A stretch of DNA of 64,000 nucleotides. Source: Linum tenue. Lineage: Eukaryota; Streptophyta; Magnoliopsida; Malpighiales; Linaceae. Shown here piece by piece: positions 1-11,398 of the stretch. The notes beneath the pieces are model-generated. The model was not told the DNA's origin. It made no database searches and saw nothing but the letters and a program-made list of their open reading frames with translations. Numbering within the stretch: position 1 is the first letter of the stretch; every line of letters begins with the position of its first letter. Made by a program: the position numbers and the translations under genes. The stretch is taken from contig CAMGYJ010000008.1 in NCBI GenBank assembly GCA_946122785.1, positions 8,023,475-8,087,474 of the forward strand, read 5' to 3'.

Positions 1-1061
1 TCTTCCTCTCCGGCTCCAGCTTGTTCTCTGTCTCAAAGCTCTTCTCTAGTAGATGCACCTTCATTGACACCCAAGCAAACCAACCCTTGCTCAATAAGAG
101 TAGTATACAGACAGGGGAAAACAGCTAGCTATTCTGTTCTACCATTAGAGACACATTTCAGTTCAGAAGAGCTCAACCAGATGAAGAAAGTTGGTGCTTC
201 GATCGATTAAAAGACCCTTATCTCTCAGGCAGTTCTTCTAGGAAACTAAAACCCACAGAAGAGTAGCCTGAAAATGGCAAATTCAGATGCCATGGCTCTC
301 AAATGCCTCTTGTATTCAGTATATCAGTCTCTGGCTGAGTCATGGCAAAGAGGAATTTGATACTTGATAAGGGTTGGGAATTTGGGTATATGCCAATTCT
401 TCACATGAGGAATATAATAATATATAGCCTTTTGGAACGTAAAGAAGCAAATATTCAAATACTAAGCCCACTAGTCGTGTCTATAGGTCATTGGTATGAG
501 TTACCTGCTCTGCTGAGAGGCGGCGCTTCTTCTCCGGCGACTGCTCGTCGTAGTATTCCTCGTCATAGAAGTCCCCCGGCGAGCTGAAGAACGGTCTCCT
601 CTTTGAGTTGTCCTCCATGCTCAACATGGTTCTTTGACCTGCAGCACAAGAACAATAGGCTCTTCGTTAAGAATTAAAACTGTAGATTGTTTGTATGGAT
701 CAGTTCGAGTTACTTGAGATCCAAGTTTCAATTCCAAATAACAAGTCATAATCTCAAAGTCATCAACAAACAGAGTGTTTCAAGGAGAAAGTTCAATAGA
801 TTGGAAGCAAAAGTCAACTCTAGTTAATTGCAACAGCCAGAGCTTGGCGACTGTACTCTACTGATTTGATTCACATCTACCTTCATTTTCCTATCAACCA
901 AACGAAAACTTACTTGCAGAAAAGGGGGAAATGAGAAAATCGAAAGTGATGACTCCGTTCCATTTACCTCGGAAAACAGAGTCGCCGCCGCTTCCGAGGA
1001 ACAGCATGTTCCCATGGCAAGCGGAAGGATCGAAGAAGAGATGGCCCGATTGGTGATCCAT
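1..1061 (-). CDS. HAT5: HD-Zip class I homeodomain transcription factor, HAT5/ATHB-1 type (5' part; continues beyond the left edge)
   Basis: Three exons read on the minus strand: 968-1061, 505-638 and 1-58 (cut by the window edge). They join in frame (94 nt, 134 nt, then phase 0) with GT-AG borders. The protein starts [17 protein letters not shown], matching the Phe/His-rich start of Arabidopsis HAT5. Exon 2 gives [10 protein letters not shown] followed by an acidic Asp/Glu/Tyr stretch and [11 protein letters not shown]. Exon 3 begins the homeodomain with [19 protein letters not shown]. The rest of the homeodomain, the leucine zipper and the C-terminus lie outside the window. Family members are nuclear dimers that bind the pseudopalindrome CAATNATTG and act in growth and light or stress responses. 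The ATG at 1059-1061 is chosen because it gives the family N-terminus. A candidate upstream ORF lies in the leader. Confidence 0.9.
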
Positions 1062-1250
1062 GCTTCTTCTCCAACTTTTTGCTGCTTCGTCGAATTTCTC
1101 TTCTAGTAATCAGTAGTAACCAGTAGCATATACGATCGGCTTTTCTCTCAGGAAAAACCTACCGGCGACGGGGGAATTTCGGTATAATAATAATATATTT
1201 ATGGAAGGGTGGAAAGGAAATCTGGCGTGTGAGAAGGAAGGGGTTAAGGA

Positions 1251-1337
1251 TTAGAAGAGCCTGAGCTTGTGGCGGAAGAAGCTGGTACTCCAGAGTAGCC
1301 TCGCCGGTGTCTCCAGTGGACAGATGCAGAACCCCAT
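1251..1337 (-). promoter_or_regulatory. Candidate upstream ORF (28 codons) in the HAT5 leader
   Basis: On the same strand as the HAT5 gene, 190 nt upstream of its start codon, an ATG at 1335-1337 opens a 28-residue frame that starts MGFCICPLETPARLL and ends at the stop near 1251. The same frame is open further upstream to an ATG at 1478, so the true start could be earlier. Arabidopsis ATHB-1 is known to carry a conserved-peptide uORF in its 5' leader that represses translation. I infer that this is the equivalent, from position and from the compact, codon-like peptide. I cannot recall the Arabidopsis peptide well enough to align it. Transcript coverage of the region is not known. Confidence 0.45.
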
Positions 1338-1510
1338 CGCTTCCCACCGCCGGTAACCCCCCAGTACGGCGACTCTGACTAGCCCCAAAGAGAAAGGGGG
1401 GAAACAGAGAAAAATAGCACAAACAGAAAATGGAGAAGAAACCAAACAGAAAGAGAGAAAGAGCTGGTCAACACTCACGAAGCCACCAAACCACCATGGC
1501 TATCAGAATA

Positions 1511-1532
1511 GGAAGGGGGGGGGGGGGGGGAT
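1511..1532. repeat. Poly-G/poly-C run upstream of HAT5
   Basis: A pure G tract of more than ten bases on the plus strand, poly-C on the HAT5 strand. It lies about 450 nt upstream of the HAT5 start codon, at the edge of the probable leader or promoter. Homopolymer G runs are prone to length change. Confidence 0.8.
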
Positions 1533-1699
1533 AAAAAGTCAACGATGAGAACCAGCACGTCACCGGAGGATATCGAATTCCGGCGGCGGTGGCGGTGGAA
1601 GGAAATTGACAGTGTTGTGTCTCTGTTCTTGCGGGTGGCGATTTCAGTAACTAGAGTAAGGTTCGGAGCGAAGAATCGTCTATGGATTATATAGTGGTC

Positions 1700-4600
1700 G
1701 GAGTAGAGACGAAATGACGTGAGTAACCTTCGCGGATGGCCTTTGTTCCACTAGAATCGGGGGGTGTTTTGGGGATTTGAGTCGGTGGTGGAGAGTTGAG
1801 CCCTGGTGTTGACTAACGTGAGCGGTGGGTGAATGTGGGCGTAGAGTGATCGGAGCCGTTGGATTTGGAGGGAAGAGATAGGATTGGCTGGATTGGAGGC
1901 GGGCGAGGTCGTTGCGCCAGAGTGTTAAATGAGCTCCCATCCTTCCCGGTTGGGGCATTGTCGGATCCTAAACGGGTCGATTTTTCTTCTATTTCTAACA
2001 ACCTTGATAAAAGTTAAAATCTCAATTCCCCCTCTTTTGATACGATAAATTTACCCCAACTCTTTGTTTTCAACAGTGTGGAATAGGATAGATCATTTTT
2101 AGGCATGAGATATAGCATTTCAAATGCATTTGAAAATAGGTGATCTTCAAACGCCTAAGTTGTTTATATTGCGCCTTTTTCAAAGAATTTTGTTAAGTGA
2201 ATAAGGAATGGTACTAGGTTAAACTAACTCTATGAAATCATACCGACCCTTGTACCGTACCGCACCGTATCGAGTATAATATGGTTCGGTCCTTTGTCTC
2301 TTGAATTTGATAAATACTTGAAGAAAAATTATCAAAGTGAAAATTTGGACTGGATCAAAGCAGATCGAATGCACTGTTGGTTCGGCCCTTGGTCCATAGA
2401 TGTCTCTTCCTATTGGACCGCTGTTCTCCAAAATTTGGTTCATTCTGGCCTAAACCGGATCGTTGCACACCCCTACTTCATATGGTATTAACTGTCTGTA
2501 AACAAGCATTGTAACTTTATAAATTAAGACAATCGTGCATGATAGAAGGTTGACATCTCAAGGGTAATTCGATAACACTAGCTTAGCGTGATTTCGACCT
2601 TATGAGATTCGTTTGGCAATTATGGGAATTTCTCTTTGGAACTAATTAGACAGTTATAAAATGCGAAGAAATTGATTTTATATGAGTATATCATAAATTC
2701 GGTTTATGTCGATGCATATCTACGTTTGAGCATTCTATCCTTATGTCAACTAAAATTTTATAGATAGAGAAAACACAAGAACATGAAGAATATTAGAAGA
2801 TAGGGCCATAGGGGCATCCAATGGAAGTTGGAGTTGTGTTGGCAATCCATGAATCACAATTCACATGGTGGGGTTTGAAATATTTTGGAGTTGGTTTTCC
2901 CCCAACATTTTTTTTAATTTTATTTAGGAATGATAGTGGTAAAGAAAAGAAAAGGAATATTGTGGGTGAGCTACTATATGTACTGTTGTTAATATAATGT
3001 GATGCAATCGTCCCCAGATTATTGATGGTGATGAGTTGCAGTTGAAAGTTTTGTTTATGGGAACTATATATAATAGTTCCTTCCACTTATAAGCACTACT
3101 CGATGATGTAACTTCCCTAATTTTCTTCTTTCTCCATGCTTCAACATTATAATGGTGGAGAAAACACCAATGAATAGTTGAATCTATCAAGTACAGTCTA
3201 GACAATGTTGTAGGCTCTTGAGTGAATATGTGTATAACAAAAACCTATTATGATAAACGCCCATCATATATTAATTTGGGAAAGAAAATCAATGTTCAAT
3301 AGACCAAATTGAGGGGATCAACTCACCCTATACCGTATAAAGATCCTCAAATTTTCAACACTAAGTAATGCACGTAAATCAAAATCTTTTGCCGCTCTTT
3401 ACACACATCACAAATTAAATCACTTGGATCATCCCCCGCCTATCCACAAATTCCTTTATATCAGAAAATATCAAATATAAAAGAGTTCGAATCAAAGTCT
3501 ATATATTGTTGTTACCAATAAAACCTAATAATATTAGCCAACACACTAAGTGTCGCAGCCGGTTGCAATGTAGGATTCCCCCTATATAATCACAATCACT
3601 TTACTATCCATTGAAGGTGTCAAGAATTTAGGTAAACTAATAGAATTGTAGAAATCATGGAACTCAAACTCAACTCATATAGATTAGCTTAGGGAGCATC
3701 CATGTAACCCAATTTTTTGGTTTGAACATCCATCAAGTGATGTTGGCACTGAAGATGCCAGTATGACGGAGCTACTAACAGGTATCGAAAGTCGTATCCG
3801 CTCAAATTTTAATTTGTTGTTGAAAATATGTATAGCATTTTTTAATATATGACTTAAATCCCTTAAACTTCTTTGTTTGACCCCTCTTTTTGAATATTTG
3901 TATCCATCACTAATCATTGTTGTTGCTAATGTCTTTGAATCAAGACGAATTGTCATAGTTATGCTTTCATATTTTGCAATTGGAATTGATATCCCACTAT
4001 TAGCCAAAATAAGGTCAGCCCTATAAGAAAAAGTTCATCATTGAAGCTCATAATTAATGAGGAATGGATATTCAGATGTATTAGTTTAGGGTAGTATATG
4101 AGTGTTGTCAATCTAGTGGAAATGAAAGAATCAAAGAATGTAACCATGCTTGCAAGCTTTATAATAATTAATAAAATACATAAAGAACCTATTCCTGGTT
4201 ATCATTGATCACCAATCAGATTATGCCACTGAATTAAGCCAATATCGGGGCTTGAAAAGTGACATGATTTATTAATTAAAATCCAGAAAATTATCATTTT
4301 AAATTTTAATTTAAGTAAGAACTCAGCAGGTGTGCTGTATGTGGTGGCTTCTAATGTGTCCTTGTCTCTTGCTTTAGAAAATTGCTCATACAGGAGAACC
4401 ACGTCCCAGAGAATCCAACTCTTTTTCTCTAATTATGATAGTGGCAAGAAAATAAAATAAATATAATCCCACTAAGTAATATTATTATCTTGAGTGATAA
4501 ATAAAAATAGGAATTGATTTAGCTTTAGTCAACTAAATTTTGAAAATGCAAATTGTTGCATATCATCATCCCACCATTTCCCCAACCTAATCATCTTCTT

Positions 4601-5140
4601 CCACATGTATGCTAATGGATCATCAATCTAGATGTATCACTGAGGACATAACCTCAATTTTGAATTAATCAATTTGGATCCCATGAATTTTCAACCTTTC
4701 ATTTGTCTTCACTTTAAATATAATTGACATGATAAGAACAGAAGAATTCCGATATCGATCGAGAATCACGAACATTTATCGATATTTTGACATATCCTCC
4801 TAAAATACAAGACTACCATAAATTCAACTTACCATATTGAGATTTGGACTAAATTTTTTGTGGTCTGATCTTAATCGGAGTTTATGCAGGTAAGAAACAA
4901 TTGTTATGTGGAAAGATATATAAGTTTTTGGTTTGACAAAATCAATTATAATTGAAATGTTGAAAATGGGTAAAAAAAACTGTTCGTGTGTTGGACAGGT
5001 GGCCACACAAAAGGATTAAATTGTGGGGAATATTTCTATCACCACCATCAAAGCAGAGAATAGTTTAACTATAAGTAATATTAAAAGAAAAAGAAGAACC
5101 TCAAGAAAAATGAAAATCAATCTAATGATTTTCTATCCTT
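1700..5140. other. Intergenic, AT-rich; no gene recognised
   Basis: Both strands carry only short open frames without homology that I recognise, codon character or splice context. The interval separates the divergent HAT5 and EMB506-like genes, so it contains both promoters. The only structure seen is a degenerate dispersed repeat near 2219-2485. Confidence 0.6.
2219..2485. repeat. Degenerate dispersed repeat, related to 40265-40480
   Basis: The segment is rich in permuted 'ccgtaccg', 'ggttcggtc' and 'ttggaccg' words and ends in 'gttgcacacccct'. The second half matches 40360-40480 in the order of words such as tggact, gaatgca, tgttggttc, cttg, agatgt and attggacc. The end resembles the 'aggggtgt' termini of the hAT-type element at 29512-30298, which suggests an old non-autonomous hAT relative. 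No clean left terminus or target duplication is visible. Confidence 0.4.
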
Positions 5141-5661
5141 TCAATGCCCATTTTACACATAAGCCCAACTAATAAAAGGGCTTCGAAACCCGCTATATAT
5201 ATCCAATCCTGCCTTGATTGGGCCCGAAGCGAACTCAGCCAAATTATCGGGCCCACGACGGGCTCCTTCTGCTCACCATCTTCGTCAGTATACAGTCGGC
5301 GCTGGAACTTCCTCCGCCATCATTTGGCATTTCGCTTACTCTTCTTCAGCCGCCGTCCGGCGATAAGATCGTCGTAGTCTCCCATCTTGTGGAAGGTGCT
5401 GCCACTTGGCCTACTCTCTGCCGCTTCTCTCTACTTCAGCTTACTTTTCCTAATTTCCCTGGCCTGAAACTAATTTTCTCTGTTGAATTGCAAAGGATTT
5501 TGGGCGTGCTAGTTGTAGAAATTGTTATTTTGCTGAGTAAGATAAATTGACCAAATTTTCTTGCTTTTGGTTGGGAATTTATGGATTTCTACAGCCAGGT
5601 TCTCATTGATTCGCATTTCATGATGAAATTTCAGTAGCCCACGAGAGAGAATATTTGCAAA

Positions 5662-7691
5662 ATGGTGCTGACAGTAGCGGAAACTGCTTCCACTTCTCTG
5701 CTTCTTGGGTTTCATGGGGCTATTTGTCCTCGTATTCCAAGTTTTAGTCAAGGGATCAATCTCCATCAACTTTCTAGAAATGGAAGGTTTGTGTTTCGGC
5801 AAGAGCAGAAATGGCGTGCTTCTACAATGAGAACTCGGGTTGTTGAGTCGAATGAGGCATTGGCGTTGGAGACGTACGGCGGAGTTTGGGAAGACCCTGA
5901 TGATGGAAGTGAGAGTGATTATGATGATGGGGAAGACGAAAATGGAGCAGTGGGAGGGACTGAGACTGATGATGAGAGTGAGTCAAGGGGAGGAGGAAGT
6001 GATGCTCAAATGCCTAATACTACTGCTTCAGAGACCTATGAGGAAGATCTTGCAAAAGGTAGTGCCTTTATTTTCCCCCATGTCCTAGCTATCTCAGTGA
6101 GAGAGAGTACATTCCCCTCTCCAGATTTTGTTGATGCACAGTGATGAACTAGTTGAAGTTCAGCATGATGTGATCAGTGTGTTGATTTCTTTCTATCAGC
6201 CCCCAAGCATCTTTTTGTGTCGAGTAGCTTAGTGAAAATGGTTATGAAAGTAGGAGGGTGAGGTGTTAGAGCATTATTTGGGGTTCATGTTTGAAGCAAG
6301 CATTCCTGGTCTCTGCAATTTCAAATAGTTTGTCCTCGTGTGAACTGAATCATATTCATGGTAGACTGATAGACAGACGCGGAGCTAGTAGTTACTAGGC
6401 TAGATTTACGTTGCGTGATCAGCCGATGTCCCTTACAGACCTGTTCGGGGTCAATCCATTTTGGCGTAATGCTTGCATTTTGTTACAGAATTTCCATCTC
6501 TAAAGGTCTTCTTATGCAGTAGTTGCTGCATTGCCTGTACTGTTTCTTGTGATCTCGAAATCGTACTGAGAAGTTTAGATGCATTCTTTTGATTGTCTCA
6601 GAGGTTGAACAGCTTCTAACACCAGAAGAAAGACGGATTTTACAAGAAAATGAAACACCTAATCTTGGAAAAATATCAACGGTAAGTTATGCAGAACTTT
6701 GAGCAAGGTCTTTGTTTTCGAAAACTTATACACTCTTTCTATGCCGAATACTTAGTCTCTTGATTGTCCATGTCCTGTGACTATCAAATCAGGCAAAGTG
6801 GAAGCCACTGCAGACTCTTGCACTGTCAGGCCAGATAAGACACATGGACAAACTGGTCAAACATGGACTCGATATTGACAGCATAGATAAGGTAATACGG
6901 TTTATTAAATTGGCAAGTAATGTACCACCTTCTTCTTTCCCGTCCCTTCCCTGAACATATATATATGCCTATGGCTAAATAACAGGGTGGCAGGACTGCT
7001 CTGCATAAGGCTGTGATTGGGAAAAAAGAGGCTGTAATCAGTCATCTCCTCCGAAGAGGTGCCAGCCCACATATTAGAGACAAGGTAAGGAACTAAGGAT
7101 ACAGGTTTTCAATGGGTCAGGGTCTCAGGGAGCTTTTTATTAGTCCAACGTATAAAAACTCGGGCACCTCAGTTGGTGATTGGTTAATCCAGGATGGAGC
7201 TAGCCCTCTGCACTACGCTGCCGAAGTTGGTGCCATCCAGAGCGTGAAATTGTTGATCAAGTACAAAGTTGATGTCAACGCCACAGATGAAGTAAGTAAC
7301 CTGACTTTTGAATTGGTGTTAGGTGGTTGATATGTTCATTTACCAAAAAAAACTGTTCTTGGTTGTTGCAGGAAGGGTGGACACCACTGCACATTGCAGT
7401 GCAAGGTAGGAACAGAGACATAGCGAAAGTGCTTCTGGTCAATGGCGCGGATAAAACAAGAAGAAACAAGGTTTACTTATTAGCCTTTGCCCCATTTGTT
7501 CATACCGATTACCGAGTACAGTAGAGTAGTAACTTATGACAGTAAAGTATCTCAATGTTCCTTGTTTTCAATTTTGGTTTCAGAATGGGATGACAGCGTT
7601 GGATATAGCATTACGATATGGGAGAGACTTCAAGTCTTATGACCTTGCCAAGCTGCTGATGATATTACCAGCTAACAGAGATCCACTGTAA
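5662..7691 (+). CDS. EMB506: Chloroplast ankyrin-repeat protein, EMB506-like
   Basis: Seven exons: 5662-6058, 6602-6681, 6793-6891, 6986-7084, 7193-7291, 7372-7470 and 7584-7691, all GT-AG, giving 326 aa. The first 60 residues are Ser/Arg-rich with few acidic residues and look like a plastid transit peptide. An acidic linker follows (WEDPDDGSESDYDD), then ankyrin repeats with motifs GRTALHKAVIGKK, GASPLHYAAEVGA and GWTPLHIAVQGRN. EMB506 of Arabidopsis is about the same length (315 aa); it partners the ankyrin protein AKRP and is needed for plastid differentiation and embryo development. AKRP is longer, so EMB506 is the better call, though the two are related. Exons 3-6 are each exactly 99 nt and in phase 0, one 33-residue repeat per exon. 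The gene is divergent from HAT5. Confidence 0.8.
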
Positions 7692-8369
7692 TCAAACAAC
7701 CATTATGAAGCAGCAATTATATAAGGTGGAATGGAGGAGTTTCTGAATGGTCAATCAGTTGTTGGCTCAACTGAGTTCTTCTGTGCAGATACGCTCATGG
7801 TCTCATTGCTAAGATCACAAAGACATCACATATATCATTGTAAAGAAAGGTAGCAAACCTAGATTCCTCTGCCTCACAAACCCATTGGCAGAAAGAAACA
7901 GGAACCTGACAGAACAGTAGATCATTGTAATGAAATGGATATCTCGATAATGTTCAGTTTTTTATTTCAAATAGATTCAGATGATGAATGGGACAAGGCA
8001 TTGAGCAGGTCGTTCCATTTATGTCAAAATTCACAAAGAAATCAAAGGATGAAGAAGAGCGACTAAACATGTCCTTGTAAAGAAAAGGTATAGCAACACA
8101 AATTCCTCGCAGGTCTTCGGCCCATTCGTTTATGGAAGATATCATAGCGAAGTGGCAGGAAGGCGTAAATAAGAGAAAAGTCAGGGCCAGAATTGGAGTG
8201 AGGCGTAACTAACTGGAAGGAGCCCGTACGCCGCGTCTTCCTTGTTTTCCGCTGTCGCGCCATGCAGCGCCGCCTGCACTGCTCTGCTCACGGTACGTAC
8301 ACTCAAAAATATCCGCACCTGTGCTTTCCTCCTCCAATCCGTAACAACAACAATAATAATCCGATAAAT
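7692..8369. other. 3' flank of the EMB506-like gene; no gene seen
   Basis: Untranslated tail and spacer. Only short frames without recognisable similarity are present on either strand. Confidence 0.5.
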
Positions 8370-8377
8370 GGTAAAAC

Positions 8378-9115
8378 CAGGGTTCAAGAAGGCGCGCCTA
8401 GGCGCACGCCTAGGCTCAACTAGGCGCTAGGCAGTGGATGATCGCCTTGACTTGGCCATAGGCATTGTAAAAGGCGCTGGTAGCGCTTAGTAAGTAGGAA
8501 TAACGCTTAGTTTGCGCCTAGTGGAGAGAAGGCGTGCCTGGGCGTTCCTGGGCGAGCTTAGGCGGTTAAACCCAATACTCTTTGTTTTGTCCTAGAAAAT
8601 CATAAACTTGCATCTTGCCCTAGAAAATCAGAAACACGGGAAGTAACATCTGCTGCCGCCTGCCGCCCTAGTTCTCGCCCCATCTGCTACCGCCTGCCAC
8701 CCTAGCTCTCGTCCTATTTGCTGCTCTCTGCCGCCGCAAGAGAAAGTCATCGATCACTCTTCTCGCCTTCACACCGCTGCTATAGTGGGAAATAAAGTTG
8801 AAACTCGTCAATTGTTGCTCCTTCCTTCTCCTCGGTACGTAGCACAAGCTTCTTTCCTCTATAAGCCCCTATTAGCATATGATTGGTCACTATTTGCTTG
8901 TTATTTGTTGTGTTAAGTGTTTATTGTTAAGAACTAGGCATTTATAATTTTATATGCACTTGGATTTTATCAATTATTCCAGAAAACAGGAAATATTTGA
9001 GAATTTATCCATTTTTGCTCTGAACGCCTAGGCACACCTAGGCTACGCCTAATCGGGCAAGGCGCAAATCAGGAGTCGAGCGCCTGCCTTACGCCTAGCG
9101 CCTTTTAGAACCTTG
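8378..9115. mobile_element. Non-autonomous hAT-type element (738 bp)
   Basis: The ends form an imperfect inverted repeat: CAGGGTTCAAGAAGGCGCG on the left, and on the right, read inward, CAAGGTTCTAAAAGGCGC. Both subterminal regions are packed with 'gcctaggcg' words. The element is flanked by a perfect 8-bp direct duplication GGTAAAAC (8370-8377 and 9116-9123), the length made by hAT transposases. No transposase reading frame is present, so it must have been moved in trans. Confidence 0.85.
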
Positions 9116-9504
9116 GGTAAAACAAAATTAGCATGATTACAACCAAAATGGGCACATAATTATCATGAATCCTCTTTTTATTATTTTCATCTAGGTGGAA
9201 ATGGATAAAACTTAGCGAGAGCGAAGCCCTAATTAAAACTTGACCACCAAGGTCAACTAATAAATTAATAAATATTATTCAACTAATCGGGAAAGCAAGC
9301 CAGAGTTTCTGTTCTATCTGACTTGGAAGATTAATTTCCGGGGAACAAAACAATAAATAATTTTCGAAAATAAGAAATCCGACTCGCCTTGGAGGATGAA
9401 TCTGATCCAATCCACCGTGGATTAGTTACTTGGGCGGTAAACCAGGATACGTTTGCACATTTTTACAGCTGTAAATTCCAATCAGGCCAGGACTCTCTCG
9501 CACT

Positions 9505-9527
9505 CAATATATATATATATATATTTG
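9505..9527 (+). promoter_or_regulatory. TATA-rich microsatellite, probable core promoter of the SWEET gene
   Basis: An alternating (TA)n tract lies about 125-145 nt upstream of the SWEET start codon, in the right place and orientation for a TATA box with a short leader. This is inference from position only. The dinucleotide run could vary in length between individuals. Confidence 0.45.
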
Positions 9528-9648
9528 CCTGGAAATATTGCTCTTCCCCCGTACAATCCCAGATTTATTGTTACTTCTCTCTAGCTAGCTAGCACCGCCT
9601 TTTGCCTTTGTAGACTCGCGAAGAAGAAAGAAGGAGAAGAAGATCAGG

Positions 9649-11194
9649 ATGGTGAACGCAGAGCTTGCTCGTACCGTCGTCGGTATCATCGGTAAGTTAA
9701 TCAATCGTTCTCCGATTCCGTTCTCCTTCTCTTTTCTTCTTCCACCGAACAGTTACCCCTGCTATTTTCTGCTGATCGATTCGATTTATCTCTATCTACA
9801 TTGATCATTATCTCAGTACTGCTCTTTCCGATTGCTTCGAAGTTGCTTTGATTGATGCGATTCCCTTCCTTGCTTGCGAAAACTAGCCAGCTATTTCGTA
9901 TTCTCATTAGTAGTAAACGAGTGTGTTGAATTCGCCGGCGAGCATTCCAATCATAACGCCGTTCCTAGCTTCTTGTAAATCCGGCCTCTCTAATTTTCCT
10001 ACTGTTTCCTGCAGCGATTCCGTTTGTTACGTTGTTTAGAGAATCAGTTAACTTGATTTCTCCCCTCTCCTATCGAGCCATTAGCATAATTTGCTAGTTT
10101 ATTTTTACTCGTATCGATCTGTTTGGCTACCGAGAAAATCCGCGATCGATTTTCCTCCGCCTGTTTGGCTACTCGGGATCCGATTTTGGTGCTCCGGTTC
10201 CACAGAAACGCTGCGTTTCAGTCGCTATATATGGTCAATTAGAGTGTTTATCTATGTATGACTCAATCTGGACTCGTTTGTCTTATTCTGTCCACTTAAT
10301 TGCGCAGGAAACGTCATCTCTTTTGGACTCTTCCTCTCCCCTGTGTACGTAATCATTCCTTTTACTCTCCCTTAATCTCTCTGTCCCGATTCATTCATTA
10401 ATTAGTTAATCACGAATTCAAACGTTAAATGATGGATGGATTCACAGGCCGACGTTCTGGAGGATATGCAAGAAGAAGGACGTGGAGGAGTTCCAGCCGT
10501 ACCCGTACATCGCCGCCGTGATGAACTGCCTGGTGTGGATCTTCTACGGCACGCCGATCATCACCCCGAACAGCGTCCTGGTCGTCACCATCAACTCCGT
10601 CGGCCTCGCCCTCGAGCTCATCTACCTCTCCATCTTCGTCTACTACGACAGCCACAACAAGGGCCGCAAGAAGGTCTTCCTCGGCCTCCTCGGCGAGGTC
10701 GTGCTCTTCGGCGTCATCATCGCCGTCGCCCTCGCCGGCTTCCACACCCAGCACTCCCGCAACATCACCGTGGGGATCGTCGCCGACGTCTTCAACATCA
10801 TCATGTACGCCTCCCCGCTCGCCGTCATGGCCAAGGTCTACAAGACCAAGAGCGTGGAGTTCATGCCGCTCTGGCTCTCCGTCGCCAACTTCGCCAACGG
10901 CAGCATCTGGACGGCCTACGCTCTCATTCACGGGATCGACTGGTTCATTGTGGTACGTTACGGTAGATTATTACCATTGTCATTATTGATTAGTTTATAA
11001 TCAGAACTCGAAGCACATGCTAATTAATCATCGATTGATCAATTGCTTTGCAGGTGAGCAATGGGCTGGGAGCTATCTTTGCGGTGGTTCAGCTGGTGTT
11101 TTATGCCTACTTCTCCACCAAGTACGGTGGTGCTTCCAAGCCGGCGGAACCCAAGTCGGAGGTCCAGCTCTCTGACGTCACCACCACCGTTTGA
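9649..11194 (+). CDS. SWEET sugar transporter (MtN3/saliva), clade II-like
   Basis: Four exons: 9649-9691, 10308-10344, 10448-10952 and 11054-11194, giving 241 aa. SWEETs are seven-helix membrane uniporters that pass glucose, fructose or sucrose down the gradient. The N-terminus MVNAELARTVVGIIGNVIS, the FLSPVPTFW motif and the conserved KTKSVEFMP and NGLGAIFAVVQL segments define two MtN3 triple-helix units joined by a linker helix. The start and motifs resemble the SWEET4-8 group. Exon 3 is one uninterrupted 505-nt block encoding residues 27-195, where plant SWEET genes usually have two further introns; it is also markedly GC-rich compared with its flanks. A LINE has inserted 204 nt after the stop codon, probably in or near the 3' UTR. 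Confidence 0.9.
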
Positions 11195-11398
11195 AGTCGA
11201 ATATGATCACACGTCAACCATCGTTGCCATCCACATCCGAATTGTTGACTGTTTCGTTCATTCCATTTATCACTTGTTACCGGGGTTTATTTCTTTTACT
11301 GTTGATTCGGCTGTAACTGTACGGAAGTTACTTTGATCTTAGGCTACGCTGTAACTTTTTTTTTTACTTCTCAAGTCAAAGACTTTGTTTGTAGAATT

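Noticed and set aside
5840..6088. 82-codon frame rich in Met and Glu
   Set aside because: Shifted frame over exon 1 of the EMB506-like gene.
10425..10966. Open frames of 168-176 codons on both strands over the SWEET exon
   Set aside because: Mirror frames of a GC-rich real exon; the SWEET frame has clear family motifs and the others have none.
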